64,000 nt of DNA. It comes from Rhipicephalus microplus. Lineage: Eukaryota > Arthropoda > Arachnida > Ixodida > Ixodidae. This document shows, in pieces, positions 37,703 through 47,989 of the stretch (its first letter is position 1; each line of letters begins with the position of its first letter). Location of the stretch: NCBI RefSeq assembly GCF_043290135.1, contig NC_134705.1, forward strand, positions 97,904,739 to 97,968,738, given 5' to 3'. Under the pieces are notes generated by a model, which was not told the DNA's origin, did not search any database, and was given only the letters and a program-made list of their open reading frames with translations. The position numbers and the translations under genes are program-made.

Positions 37703-40700
37703 GGTTTGGCAGTGGAACTGCAGGGGCTTTCGTCCAAAGCGGGGTAACCTGCAGTTGCACGTACAAAATCTGGACAGTAAACCAGACATAATAGCCTTAC
37801 AGGAGGCTAGTGGTTCCGTGAAATTACCTGGATTTAAGGCATTTACAGCGCCAGGAATTGATTCAAGGGGCGTATCACGCGTCTTACAGCCGTGCTAGTC
37901 CATCGCAACATCACTGCCATTCAGCATTCCGTGGATAGCAGCAGGGAAGACTATGTCCTGCTAGAGATTTTGCCTAAACGAAAGTATGAGAAGAGTCTGT
38001 TTTTACATAATGTGTATAGTTCTCCAAAAGATAAAGGATGGGGCTTGCCACAACTCCTGATTTAAGCTCAACGGTTAGCAGCTCGCGCTCCACTTATAGT
38101 GGTAGGAGATTTCAATGCGCCTCACCCGGAGTGGGGTTATATTCGAGCCAGCCCAAAGGGCAATCGGCTTTGGCAAGTTGCCCGGGATCTGCGATGGACG
38201 CTGTTAAACAATCCACAAGATCATACGAGGATAGGCAACAGCATAAGCATGGATACTTCCCCAGACCTTACGTTTTTTAGAGGCATCAGTAATGCAAAGT
38301 GGATTAACACGGTACAAGCCCTAGGAAGGGATCACTATATCCTTTCCACGACGTTTAGCGCTGCGAAGCATAAAGACAAAGTGACTGGGCATAGAATTAC
38401 AGATTGGGGCAGATTTAGGAAAAACAGAGCAGACACTGTGAACGGGAAACTTAATGACCTGAATGCATGGGTACAGGCGCTCAAGGAGGATGTAAATAAT
38501 ACCACGGTAGAAGTGCCAGTTGAGCAGGAGAAGTTTACCGCTGACTCGAGACTATTACACACGTGGGCAGCACACGCGAGTCTCTTGAGAAGGTGGAAGA
38601 AGCAAAAACATAATGGCGTCCTTCGCAGAAAGACTGCCAAGTTAGAACGTAAAATCGAAAATTATACAATTGAGTTGCAAGCCGAGCAGTGGGGCCAGAT
38701 TCGTGATCGCATGAATAAACAGTTTGGATGCAAAAAGACATGGCAGCTGTTAAGGCATCTTTTGGATCCGGCAGCAACAAAATCGGCACAACGGGGACAA
38801 ATGACTCGGTTAATGCATCAATATGAAAGCACAATTGGAGTGTTTATGCAGGAACTCCGGAATCGGTACATAACTGATGGTGTAGATGGTTGCTTACCAC
38901 ACTACTCGGGGGTAGAAAACTCAGACCTAGATGAAGAGTTCACAATTGCGGAGGTGGAGTTTGCCATGGGGCAGCTGCGTACTACGTCTGCCGCAGGTCC
39001 GGATGGAGTTACTAATAAAATGCTGAGAAACCTAGATTTCAAATTGGTCGGGGCGATCACTCACTTTATAAATGAGTATTGGGTGACCGGGGAGATCCCA
39101 GCACAATGGAAACATGCTAGGATTATATTTATTCCGAAGCCAGGCAAGAAACTCTGCTTGGAAAACCTGCGCCCCATATCGCTGACATCATGCGTGGGCA
39201 AATTGATGGAGCACGTGGTTCTCAACAGGCTTCAAAATTATGCAGAGGACAAGGCCATTTTTCCCCAACTATGATAGGTTTCAGGGCCAATTTGTCCACA
39301 CAGGATGTCATGATATAGTTAAAACATGATGTAGTCGATCCCGGGCATGGCACGGGCACCAAAGCTGTATTGGGGCTTGACCTGAATAAAGCTTTCGACT
39401 ATGTTTTGCATGAGGCAATATTGAATAACCTATCAGAAATTGGCCCAGGGGTCAGGACATTTCGCTACATCAGATTATTCTTGGAGGGCCAAACCGCAGA
39501 AATTTCAATAGGAGATATCAAATCGGACTCATTCGCGTTGGGAGGCAAAGGGACGCCGCAGGGTTCAGTTTTGTCACCATTCCTGTTTAACATCGCCTTA
39601 ATTAAAATAGCGCCGAGGCTGGAGGAGATACCGGGAATCAAACACACATTTTATGCGGATGATATTACTCTATGGGTAACCAGGGGTAGTGACGCGCATC
39701 TGGAAGAAACACTACAACAGGCAGTTAATATTGTCGAAGAGTTGGCAGGGGAGGCGGGACTTTCATGCTCTAAGCCCAAGTCCGAGCTCTTTGTGGTTCG
39801 GGACAAACACAGAGGGCTACATGCAAGACACTATATTCTGCCACCGCCGTTATAGGTAAAGGTGGGGGTAGGCCAGTAGCTGAAGCTCAAACGATTAGAA
39901 TTCTTGGCCTATACCTGCAAACTAACAGGAAGAATAGGGTGGCCCTTGAAAAACTTAAGACCACGGTCAATGCTACTATCAGGCTAATTGGAAGAATCGC
40001 TAACCGTAAGAGCGGGGTTAAAGAAAAGAACTCTCTAGGCTGGTACAGGCGTTTGTGCTCAGCAGGATTACTTACGCGACACCTTATTTGAAGTTGGATG
40101 CAGCAGAAAAAGGCAAGGTCGAGGCTATGATCCGGCAAGCTTACAAGGCAGCGCTTGGGTTGCCCAACAACGAGCCTACAGAAAGGCTGTTAAAACTAGG
40201 GGTACACAACACCCTGGATGAATTATGGGAAGCGCATCTGGTGATGCAGCACGCTAGGCTTTCGACAACAAAAGCGGGCAGGATCATATTGGAAAGGATT
40301 GGCATTGGAGCAGAGGCTCCCACTGGGGACACTAAAACTCAGGTGCGGCGAGAGTTACATAAGGCCCTGTACATAAAACCTTTGCCCAAAAATATGCATC
40401 CGATTCACAATACGCAGCGCAGGCAGGCAAGAGCCAGAGCTTTACACGTTGAGTACGGCGAGTACAAAGCGGCAGTCTATACAGATGTTGCGGAATATAA
40501 GGACAAAGACGCTTTTGTGATTGTGGTGGTGGACAGGCGGGGGCGCTTGGTCGCCTCTGTATCGGTCAAAACCCGCTCTTCGGAAACTCAGAGGAAGCGG
40601 AAATAGCGCTAGCTATAACTAATTCGCAGTCAGATTTGATTTTCAGTGATTCAAAGACAGCCATCCGAAATCTGGCGAAGGGCAGAATATCGGCGACCGC

Positions 40701-41244
40701 CGCACGATTTCTGCATGGGGCCACGGGACGAGAAATTAGAGAAATAGAAATTGTCTGGGTACCAGCACACTCTGGGAACCCTGAGAACGAGGCGGCTCAC
40801 CTGAATGCTCGAGGTTTCGTCAGCCGGGTAGGTGAGCCACCAGTTCTGAAGAGGTCCGCGAGAGATGGGCTGGTGTCCTTTCATGACATAACAAATCATT
40901 ATAAACTAGAGCGGAGGTTTTATCCGCCCCCACACAAGCGGTTGACTAAGGTGCAGGAATGCGTCTGGAGAAAACTGCAGACGCGATCTTTTCCCAACCC
41001 TTACGTGTTGAACAAAATATACCCGGAGGAGATTAAGCCGCAATGCGAATGGTGTCAGGCTGTGGCAACATATGATCACATACTTTGGGAATGTAGCGTA
41101 GTGCCGCCGCCGGTAAATATTATGCGTGATCCCTCTCTTGAGCACTGGGAGGCCGTGGTGACCAGCTCAGACCCAGTCGTCCAGTTAAGGGTCATGGAGT
41201 GGGCCACACAGGTCGCCGCCAACCTTGGGTTGATGGTCATCTAA
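37680..41244 (+). pseudogene. LINE B ORF2 (endonuclease, RT, RNase H), frame-broken
   Basis: Endonuclease: VWQWNCRGF at 37704, IIALQEASG, frameshift near 37880, then VVGDFNAPHPEWGY (38099) and RDHYILST (38328). RT: AAGPDGVTNKMLRNL, HARIIFIPKPGK, frameshift near 39270, then DLNKAFDYVLHEAIL, GTPQGSVLSPFLFNIA and FYADDITLW (39648). RNase H: AAVYTDVAEY (40470), frameshift near 40590, EAEIALAI, IFSDSKTAIRNL, then VWVPAHSGNPENEAAHLNA. The C-terminal cluster CEWCQAVATYDHILWEC is at 41044. Stop TAA at 41242. At least five frameshifts plus stops near 38062 and 39316 make it dead, though RT and RNase H catalytic residues are still present. Confidence 0.85.
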
Positions 41245-42059
41245 CACGGAATCATCCTCAGTTGCTTTCTGACGAAATAAAGTTTTTCCATCCATTCTCT
41301 TCAACATCGGCATGAGACGCTTAGTAAGAAGACTAGACGGCGTTTTAGGGCTTGTATACGCGTTCTATGCGGATGACATTACCCTATGGGCTAACAGTGG
41401 CTCTTTGGGACAAAAAGAACAAATCCTACAAGACACAGTGACCGCTGTTGACGACTTCGCTTATCAAAGCGGAATGAGCTGTGCTTCCGATAAATGTGAA
41501 TTTATTAGAATCCGAGGCACAGGCCGCCACATTCACGAGCAGGACAACCTCTTTCTAGGAGACCACAAAATAAAAGAGGTACAGAAATTGCGAGTTCTCG
41601 GACTGTGGCTACAAAGCAACAAGCGATTGGACCACACAATCAAAACTCTCAGAACAACAGTGAAGCAGATCTCCCGTGGGATTTATAAAGTGACCTATCA
41701 CCGAACAGGTTTCAAGGAAGCTGAGATGCTCCGGCTAGTTCAGGCTTTTGTCCTCAAGCGGCTAACATATGCGGCATTTCAAGTGACGGCAGGAGTATTT
41801 TCCTAGCATGAGTATTTTCGAAAAAAATTATTTTCGCATTCCATTGATATTTAAATATACTTCTAGGTTATGGCGTTCAATCAGAACTGTTCTTGCAATT
41901 ATGTTTGTTTTATAGACGCCGCTTATCATAGGACGGCTTTCTGTTCTCCCATAGCAGAATACGTCGTACTGAAAATCGTTAACTTATTCTACACCAACTT
42001 ATACTCTGCCTTTCCAGGAGGTCAATCAAACTGATTTAAAGGCCCTAGATGTGTTGATA

Positions 42060-43480
42060 TGTCATGAATGTCATGACTTACAATTCATGGTCCTGCAGCT
42101 CTTGCGGTGGTTTCGTTCACACGGCATGTTGAAAAACTGGTATGGTATGATATGATTGCATGGCGAACACAAGCGACAGACCCTAACATGAAAATCATGA
42201 CATGCTTGTCATGTAACAAATTGACTACATGCCACGCTGATGATGCGCTCGCGGCTGTTTCGCTAGCGTCCCGTATACCGAACTTGGCAATACGGTACGC
42301 GATTAGAAGACAAAAGTATGTGACTGGTGCGAACATGATAATCATGGGATGCGTGTCATGTAACAACGCGACTATATGCCACGCTCATGATGCACTGGCG
42401 GCCGTTTCGCTAGCGTCACGTATACCAAATTGGTATTACGGTACATGAATGCATGACGAAGGTATGGGACTGGTGCAAACATGATAATCATAAGTGGCGT
42501 CTCATGTAACAACATGACTGCATGCTGCGCTCATGATGTGCTCGTTACCGTTGCGCTAGCTTCACGTGTACAAAACTTGGTATTATGCGACGTGAACGGA
42601 TGACATTGGTGAATAACACATCTAAACATGATAACCACGACATGCGTGTCATGTAACAACATGACAACATACCACGCTCATAGCGTGCTTGCAGCCTTTT
42701 CGCTAGCCTATATATGCCAAATTTGGTATTACGTGACGCCAATGGATGATGAAGGCATGCGACTGGTGCGAAAATGATAATCATCAGATGCGTGTCATGT
42801 GAGAACATGACTGCATGCCACAGTCAAAACGCCAATACATTTAGACATGACGCGGTGCGCGCGCTCGCCGGCGTTCACTTCGACGCGTCACGCCGGCGTT
42901 GCAACGCCATGCGCCGGTCCTGCCATATACTCGCAGGCACACGCCGCGCTGCGTTGCTGTGACGCATGCGCGTTTCAGTTCGTCCAGCGTCCCTAGGCCA
43001 CCGAAAGAGGGAGACGCAGTGATAGCTGGGTAGTGCATCGGCGCGAAATGCAGCATGTCGCATTTCGCGCCGGTTGCCGTCGGGCCACGCCGACGGACGC
43101 TGGTCGCACCTGGCGTCAGACTATAGAGTGCTCGCATTTTGCTAACGTAGCGTTGCTGTTCCAACCGTGCACGCACGTCAACGCTACCTGGAGTGTAATG
43201 GGCCCTTCATGATGCACTCGTGGCTGTTCTGCTAGCTCAACATATATCAAATTTGGCGTTACGTAACGTTAATGGATGCCGAAAATATGACTGGTGCAAA
43301 CATGATAACCCTGACACGAGTGTTATGTAGGAACATGACAACATACCATGCTCATAGCGTGCTCGCAGCCGTTTCACTAGCTCCGCATATACTAAATTTG
43401 GTATCACGGGACGTGAATAGATGACGTAGGTAAACGACACATCCAAACATGATAATCATGAGACGGAAATCATGTACGGC
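42060..43480. repeat. degenerate tandem satellite, about 146-bp unit, array 2
   Basis: The same unit as 26840-27770. The anchor gcgtgtcatgtaacaa-catgac is near 42205, 42350, 42495, 42643 and 42790, giving 145 to 148-bp spacing, and again near 43310 and 43460. Within units: gccacgctcatgatgc-ctcg, gccgtttcgctagc, taccaaa-ttggtattacg and gatgaaggtatg. The array is broken by a GC-rich insert at 42845-43200. It lies in the 15-kb host intron. Confidence 0.9.
42845..43200. other. GC- and CpG-rich insert within satellite array 2
   Basis: About 355 bp differ sharply in composition from the A/T-rich satellite. It opens with gcgcgcgctcgccggcgttc and includes the short palindrome-like gcgcgaaatgcagcatgtcg-catttcgcgc. 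Array phase continues on both sides. It may be a non-autonomous DNA transposon; terminal repeats are not clear. Confidence 0.55.
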
Positions 43481-45707
43481 ATCATGTACCTGCAAGATCG
43501 TGCTTCATAGGATCATAGGATCATGTACCTGCACCTCGTAACGTTGTGCTGATTTTAAAGTGACATATCAACATTTCTCATTCGTGCTTCGCATATCGTC
43601 AATTCCCACTGTACGTGCACTGTAAGCAAAAACTATCCGAGTTTGGGGTTTTTCCGGCTTATGACCTCTGAAAACTCTCTCGCGTTTAAAATACTACCTC
43701 GTGTAGGAGTAAAAGATGGTACATGACATAGTTTTACCACCACCTCTCAGGCAAGAAGTAAAAGGATGTCAAAATCCAGTTTTACCACTTAGGGAGTTTT
43801 CTATCACGTGATTTTTGACCTGCGTTTCAGAGTTTATTACCACGTGACTGCAAGGTGCAGCTGCTTGCTGCACCTTGCAGTCACCCCATACCCCCCTTGT
43901 GACGCTCTCAGTGAATACTGAAGGTACGCGAAGCCCACAGATGGTTTTTTTTGTTTTTTTTTTCATCGCCGTGCCTCTCGACTGACCTCGAGTCAGCGCA
44001 CTTTTACTGGAACTGGGGGCAGCATAAGCACAACAAGCGAGAACAGCATTCTTTGAAGGGCCTCTCAAAAGAGAAAAAAAAAGAAAAAAAACCTGCTGTG
44101 GAAAGTTGTCCTGCATATTTTAGCAAATTGTTGCGTTTGCTCGGCGGTGGCCTTGGAGACAGACAGTGCAAGAAGCTCGGTATCTGTGTGTCTGGTTGGG
44201 CTGATGGATCTCACGTGTTTCCTACATCCTCGAGCGACCGTGCTCTTCCGAGCGCCTCCGAACCTGCACCTCGCGTATATCTCACTTCCGAGCCGAATCG
44301 CGAGGATCTACCAGTGGTAACAAAATCAATCTGGTGTCATCGTCCGTGCTTATCTACTAGAGAAGCAATAAGCAAAATGCTTCACTCTGTCATCGGCACC
44401 GAGCCGCGGCCGCCAGTGACCAGTGGGAGTGTGTCGCCGGGGCAAGTGAAAAAAGTATCGCATATATTTTTTTCCACAGTACTAGTAGGCGATGTCTGCA
44501 TGAGTAAAGTGCTGCCCGAATTGCCCACCTCATGCACCAGCTGTTCTCAAACATGTAGCACGAAGCCGATAAGAGGCAGACGGAACCAACAAGCGGCGGC
44601 CGGTGAGCACGAAGAAAACCCGGACCTGCCCGGACGGTGGTCTTTGGTTGGAAGTTTGCATACACCGCCACGTCCCCGTAAGATAGTGGTCACGTGTTCA
44701 TTTGTGTCAAAAATTACGACGAAATTCGCACAGGATATGTGTTCTGTGATCGCCAGCTGTGTTTCATCGGATAGCCGTGCTCCTCGAAAAGGCCTAGAAC
44801 GCCGTCGGTAAGCAGCTTGTATGCTGGCGTGGACCGCTCTTCTGTACGCCCGTTGTGATGAATACGTGCTGCTACTGTGTTTCTGCACCATCACTCAATG
44901 AAAATAATTGAGTTACCATGGTTTGTGCGTACTTAGGTATACTTTATGGACTTGTGCATCAGCAGTGCTAACACGCGTGGGGCCATGAGCCAGGTGTGCC
45001 AAGTAATTATTGAATAATCAAAAAGATGAGATCGTGTAGATTTATAATAAAAGGTCGGTGGGACATTTAGTGCCATGCAGCCCACCTTAAGATTACGCTT
45101 GCACCTTTAAGCGTTGTTGTTAATCGATGCAAAAAAAGAGCTCTCCTACCGGTACTACACGGTTGGTCAAAAATTCGTGCCTATATATGCCGGATTGTCG
45201 AAGTGTAGTCGAGCAACGCGTGCAGTCTGTTCTAGTGGTGTATTATTCTGCATTTGTTGTGTGTGCGTGTTTGTCTGTATGTGAATCTATGTGTCACCAA
45301 TTCTGCCGTTCAATAAATTCAATCAATTCTGCTATTTAATACATTTGTCGACTCTGGGCAAATGCACCCGTCAATTTTTATTTTTTTATTACCAGAAATA
45401 ACTCCCAGAAATCACCTCAAAAACCTTGTTAAGGCAGTAAAAATTTACTCTCTCAATACTCGCTGAAAACCTCACTGGGGTAAATAATTACTACTCTCCA
45501 TACGTTCAAAAACCAAGTTAGCACGAGAGTATATTTTTACCTCGGAAGTAGGTGGTAAAAAAAAACAGGAAAGGTAGTGCACTAGAGGACAAATGGTTTA
45601 CCCAGTTTTTAAGGTTATTTCAGGTCATTTTCGTTTAGTGTGCTGGATCTACCCATTTTTTTTCTTTAGGATGTATTCGCGAAAAACCTGACGGAATCAT
45701 CGCTTAC
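43481..45707. other. intron sequence with a 286-codon frame of unknown meaning
   Basis: A plus-strand frame at 43951-44811 begins in a poly-T tract and encodes 286 codons with no recognisable domain. It is cysteine- and serine-rich without periodicity. It lies antisense to the host gene inside its intron, without evident promoter or splice partners. I treat it as probably chance; a lineage-specific gene or an old transposon frame cannot be excluded. Confidence 0.3.
43844..43884. repeat. perfect 18-bp hairpin
   Basis: gtgactgcaaggtgcagc pairs with gctgcaccttgcagtcac around the 5-base loop tgctt. Perfect over 18 bp. Confidence 0.95.
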
Positions 45708-45867
45708 GGCAAGTACAGCTGGCACTATTGTTACACCCGCCATGTCGATCTCCTCCCTTGTGCCTTGAAGGTCCAGGATGCCGAGGTGGTTGATGTTGTT
45801 GCGTTTCTGTAAGTCTTTCAAAGTGTCCTGGACTACCAAGTCGCTGAACGTGTCATTTTTGAGCATC
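45708..45867 (-). CDS. host gene exon 2 (chitinase-like protein)
   Basis: This 160-nt exon takes one base to finish a split Trp codon and then encodes 53 residues, ending in phase 0. The acceptor is tttatcgcag (ends at 45868) and the donor is GCC followed by gtaagc (starts at 45707). The peptide has a sequon (KNDTFS), an amphipathic helix (VVQDTLKDLQKRNN) and a strand-like segment HLGILDL followed by a helix start. This is the helix-strand-helix order of a TIM-barrel repeat. In active GH18 chitinases the fourth strand carries DxxDxDxE; the nearest segment here, GILDLQGTREEID, does not match. It is isolated in about 28 kb of repeat-filled intron. Confidence 0.65.
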
Positions 45868-46029
45868 CTGCGATAAACAATGAATCGTGCAATTGGAAAA
45901 TAGGTTTCACTGCAAATGCATATAAATGAATACGATAACAACAAGTCCTAGGAATATACGAGCTAAGACTAGCGTTCAACTCTTCGAATAATAGTGCTTT
46001 ACAACCTAAAAATAAATATAACCTCCACC

Positions 46030-46334
46030 TTCCACCGTAACTCTCTCACTCCGACTAAGTTTCAATAAGTGGCTATCGCCTCGGAGCATATTAAAGCCTG
46101 CATATTAAAGCATGCTTAAGCATTGGGGCATGTTCACTTGAATGAACTTGTTTTTAAAGACGATAGTCTTTCTTGGGGACCTTCGACGCAAAAATTATGG
46201 TCTGCCTGTCTGTCTGGCCTTTGTCTCATTGTCCTCTCAACGCCATCGGGTACTTGAAAAGGCCGACCACATGCGCAGCACTCACCAATTTTGCTCAAGA
46301 TTCTGCGTTCATGCCTGTGAAATCGTAAATAAAA
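46030..46334. other. intron sequence just upstream of exon 45708-45867
   Basis: 46035-46105 (ctctctcactccgactaagt, then ggctatcgcctcggagcat) recurs as 46895-46960 in direct orientation, bracketing the dispersed repeat at 46335-46840. No gene. Confidence 0.5.
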
Positions 46335-46840
46335 ATCAATTATTGCGCATGTCTGGGGCACCATAACAGCACGTAACAATATTCTGCATGTGTGTCTTTT
46401 ACTAGAAAAGGCATACATAAGTAATTTTAAGGACCGTAGAGCTTATCACGCTGCGCTGACCATGCAACGCTTGCACGGAAAGGCGAGTGTTTCCAGTGCT
46501 TTGCTAAGACGAGACGGTGGTGGCCCCTACCCGTCACCTTGCGTTCTGCATCTTATCACCTCTGAGACGAGTGAGCACACACGTCTCAGAGCCACGCGCT
46601 TTGTTTTCTTAAAAAAACTGCCAGATGGCGCTCATGTCTCACGTGTGACGTGACTTGATACGCTCCTTCGCATCCGCAGCAAGCTCGAGGCACTCTAACG
46701 CAGCGCCTCCAAAATACCATTCACTGATTTTATTGCGCAGAATATCAACCAACTATCTTGTTCACTCTCTCCACACATAAGACTATCGTTTTTCGACGAC
46801 ATTTGCAGCTTAACATACATATACTGGGCCAATTTTTTCT
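46335..46840 (-). repeat. dispersed repeat, copy 2 (inverted partner of 11200-11715)
   Basis: The reverse complement shares long blocks with 11200-11715 (see that entry). A minus-strand frame here (46695-47012) is not kept open in the other copy, so the repeat is probably non-coding. Confidence 0.75.
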
Positions 46841-46974
46841 CTGCCGTTCGTGTTCTGTAGATCCATGGTTTCATTACACAGACCCATGATGGTGCCCCTG
46901 ATTCTCTACCACTCCGACAAAGTTTACGCAGGTCGCTATCGCCTTGGAGCATTTTAAGGACGTCACGATTAATG

Positions 46975-47135
46975 TGTGTAGAAAAAGTGCTGGACAATTT
47001 CGAGTACTTCATACTGAACTATAGAATAGCAGTCAGCCTTCCCTTAAATTCCTGGAATTGTGTTTAGAAAAAGTTACTAACGATTTAGAGTACTCGGCAC
47101 TCCATTATCGGACAGCATATTGCTGCCCCGTAGCC
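46975..47135. repeat. two tandem units of about 81 bp (minisatellite)
   Basis: gtgtgtagaaaaagtgctgg and gtgtttagaaaaagttacta start successive units that each contain a (t/a)cgagtact...cactc or agagtactcggcactc block. Related units lie at 25845-25985 (reverse) and 58455-58560. Confidence 0.6.
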
Positions 47136-47960
47136 ATTAAAAAACAGCAGCACGCACATTTTACTATAACAAGATTTTCTTTCAGCCATTCGTCACCTTC
47201 ATATAAGTGAATTTATTATAGAGACCCTTAATGTTGCTCTTGGTTTTCGGTCAAAAAGCGTTAACTTCCTGCGCAACTTCAGCGAAATATTTCAACGTTA
47301 CTTTCTGTCAAACGTGATGTTTTAAGTAGAGACGTCGAACTTTATTTAGTACTGCATGTGGTATTTGTGTTAACAGCAAGAAAGTACTTGCCGGCAACAA
47401 AAACGACGTAGCCAAACTCTCTCGAACTGATGAATGGCGGGTGAGCTGCAGTTCTAGGGTAGGCGCTCGTATTTATTTTAGTGGCGAAGCTCCTTAAAGC
47501 GGCACCCGTTCGCCCCTCGTCGTAGTCGTAGTTCGTAACCAGCCTTACGCTTTCGCCTGCAAGGTGGTGCTGGTGGGAGATTTCTCCTGTGCGTTATTCA
47601 ACAATAAAAAATTCGCAGCGTGAGGGTTAACACAAAGTTGAATTCTCCTGTCTCTCATTCCCAATTAGCAGCCATTGCCATGTACACTGAGCACTATCTG
47701 ACAAGAAAGGGTTGCTAGGTTATACTCGCTGGGCATAACCTCCTTTGTTTTAGAAAGGTTTAGCGAGCGTTGGGCCGCAGTGCCATGAATACAGTGAACT
47801 AGTATGTACCATGAACCCAAGGTGGTTAAAGGCGGGAGGTAGACAAAAAGCGCAAGCCGTAAGAAAGTACACATGTGCGTGTGCCACCTCTCGTTCAGTC
47901 CTTGAAATGTCCGCTGGATGGCGGTGCTTCTATATGCGCATTTATAGAGTGGGCCATTTC
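47136..47960. other. intron sequence; short dispersed repeat at 47480-47640
   Basis: 47487-47560 (gcgaagctccttaaagcggc, acccgttcgcccctcgtcg) resembles a common short interspersed repeat. No second copy in the window was confirmed. No gene. Confidence 0.35.
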
Positions 47961-47989
47961 AGAGTGGGCAATTACGCATTTTTAGAGTG

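Larger units (their letters stand above)
35611..41294 (+). mobile_element. LINE B (APE-RT-RNase H), nearly full length, nested in LINE A
   Basis: About 5.66 kb: 5' UTR 35634-35934, ORF1, ORF2 and a 50-bp 3' UTR with AATAAA at 41276-41281. Flanked by a 13-bp target duplication (35598-35610 and 41295-41307, ttctcttcaacat). At the 5' junction, target plus first ten element bases are duplicated in tandem (35598-35620 and 35621-35643). RNase H after RT places it in the I/LOA-type branch rather than classical Jockey. Confidence 0.9.
32019..41790 (+). mobile_element. LINE A (APE-type), split by LINE B
   Basis: ORF1 with zinc knuckles starts at 32019, ORF2 endonuclease at about 33700 and RT at about 34980. 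The RT is interrupted at 35610 and resumes at 41308 exactly in sense (LLFN before, IGMRRLVRRL after). It breaks off after AFVLKRLTYAAFQ near 41790, so its RNase H and 3' end are missing. Same superfamily as LINE B. Confidence 0.85.
33690..41790 (+). pseudogene. LINE A ORF2 (endonuclease and RT), interrupted
   Basis: The APE-type endonuclease begins IWQWNCSTF (33735), VLCLQEAS. It continues in frame 33908-34414 with NVYSSPKEKRADF, LLLGDFNAPHTTWGY and CSDHYILSVS, which include the Asp/Asn and Asp-His catalytic region. RT follows from about 34980: NTAPGLDQLTNAM, HWKEARIILIQKPGK, then LHLKSAFNTMSHELI. After the 5.7-kb insertion, 41308-41790 carries the palm with FYADDITLW (41363-41377, active-site Asp pair present). 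Stops at 34868, 35038 and elsewhere kill it. Catalysis would have been nicking target DNA and reverse transcription. Confidence 0.75.
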
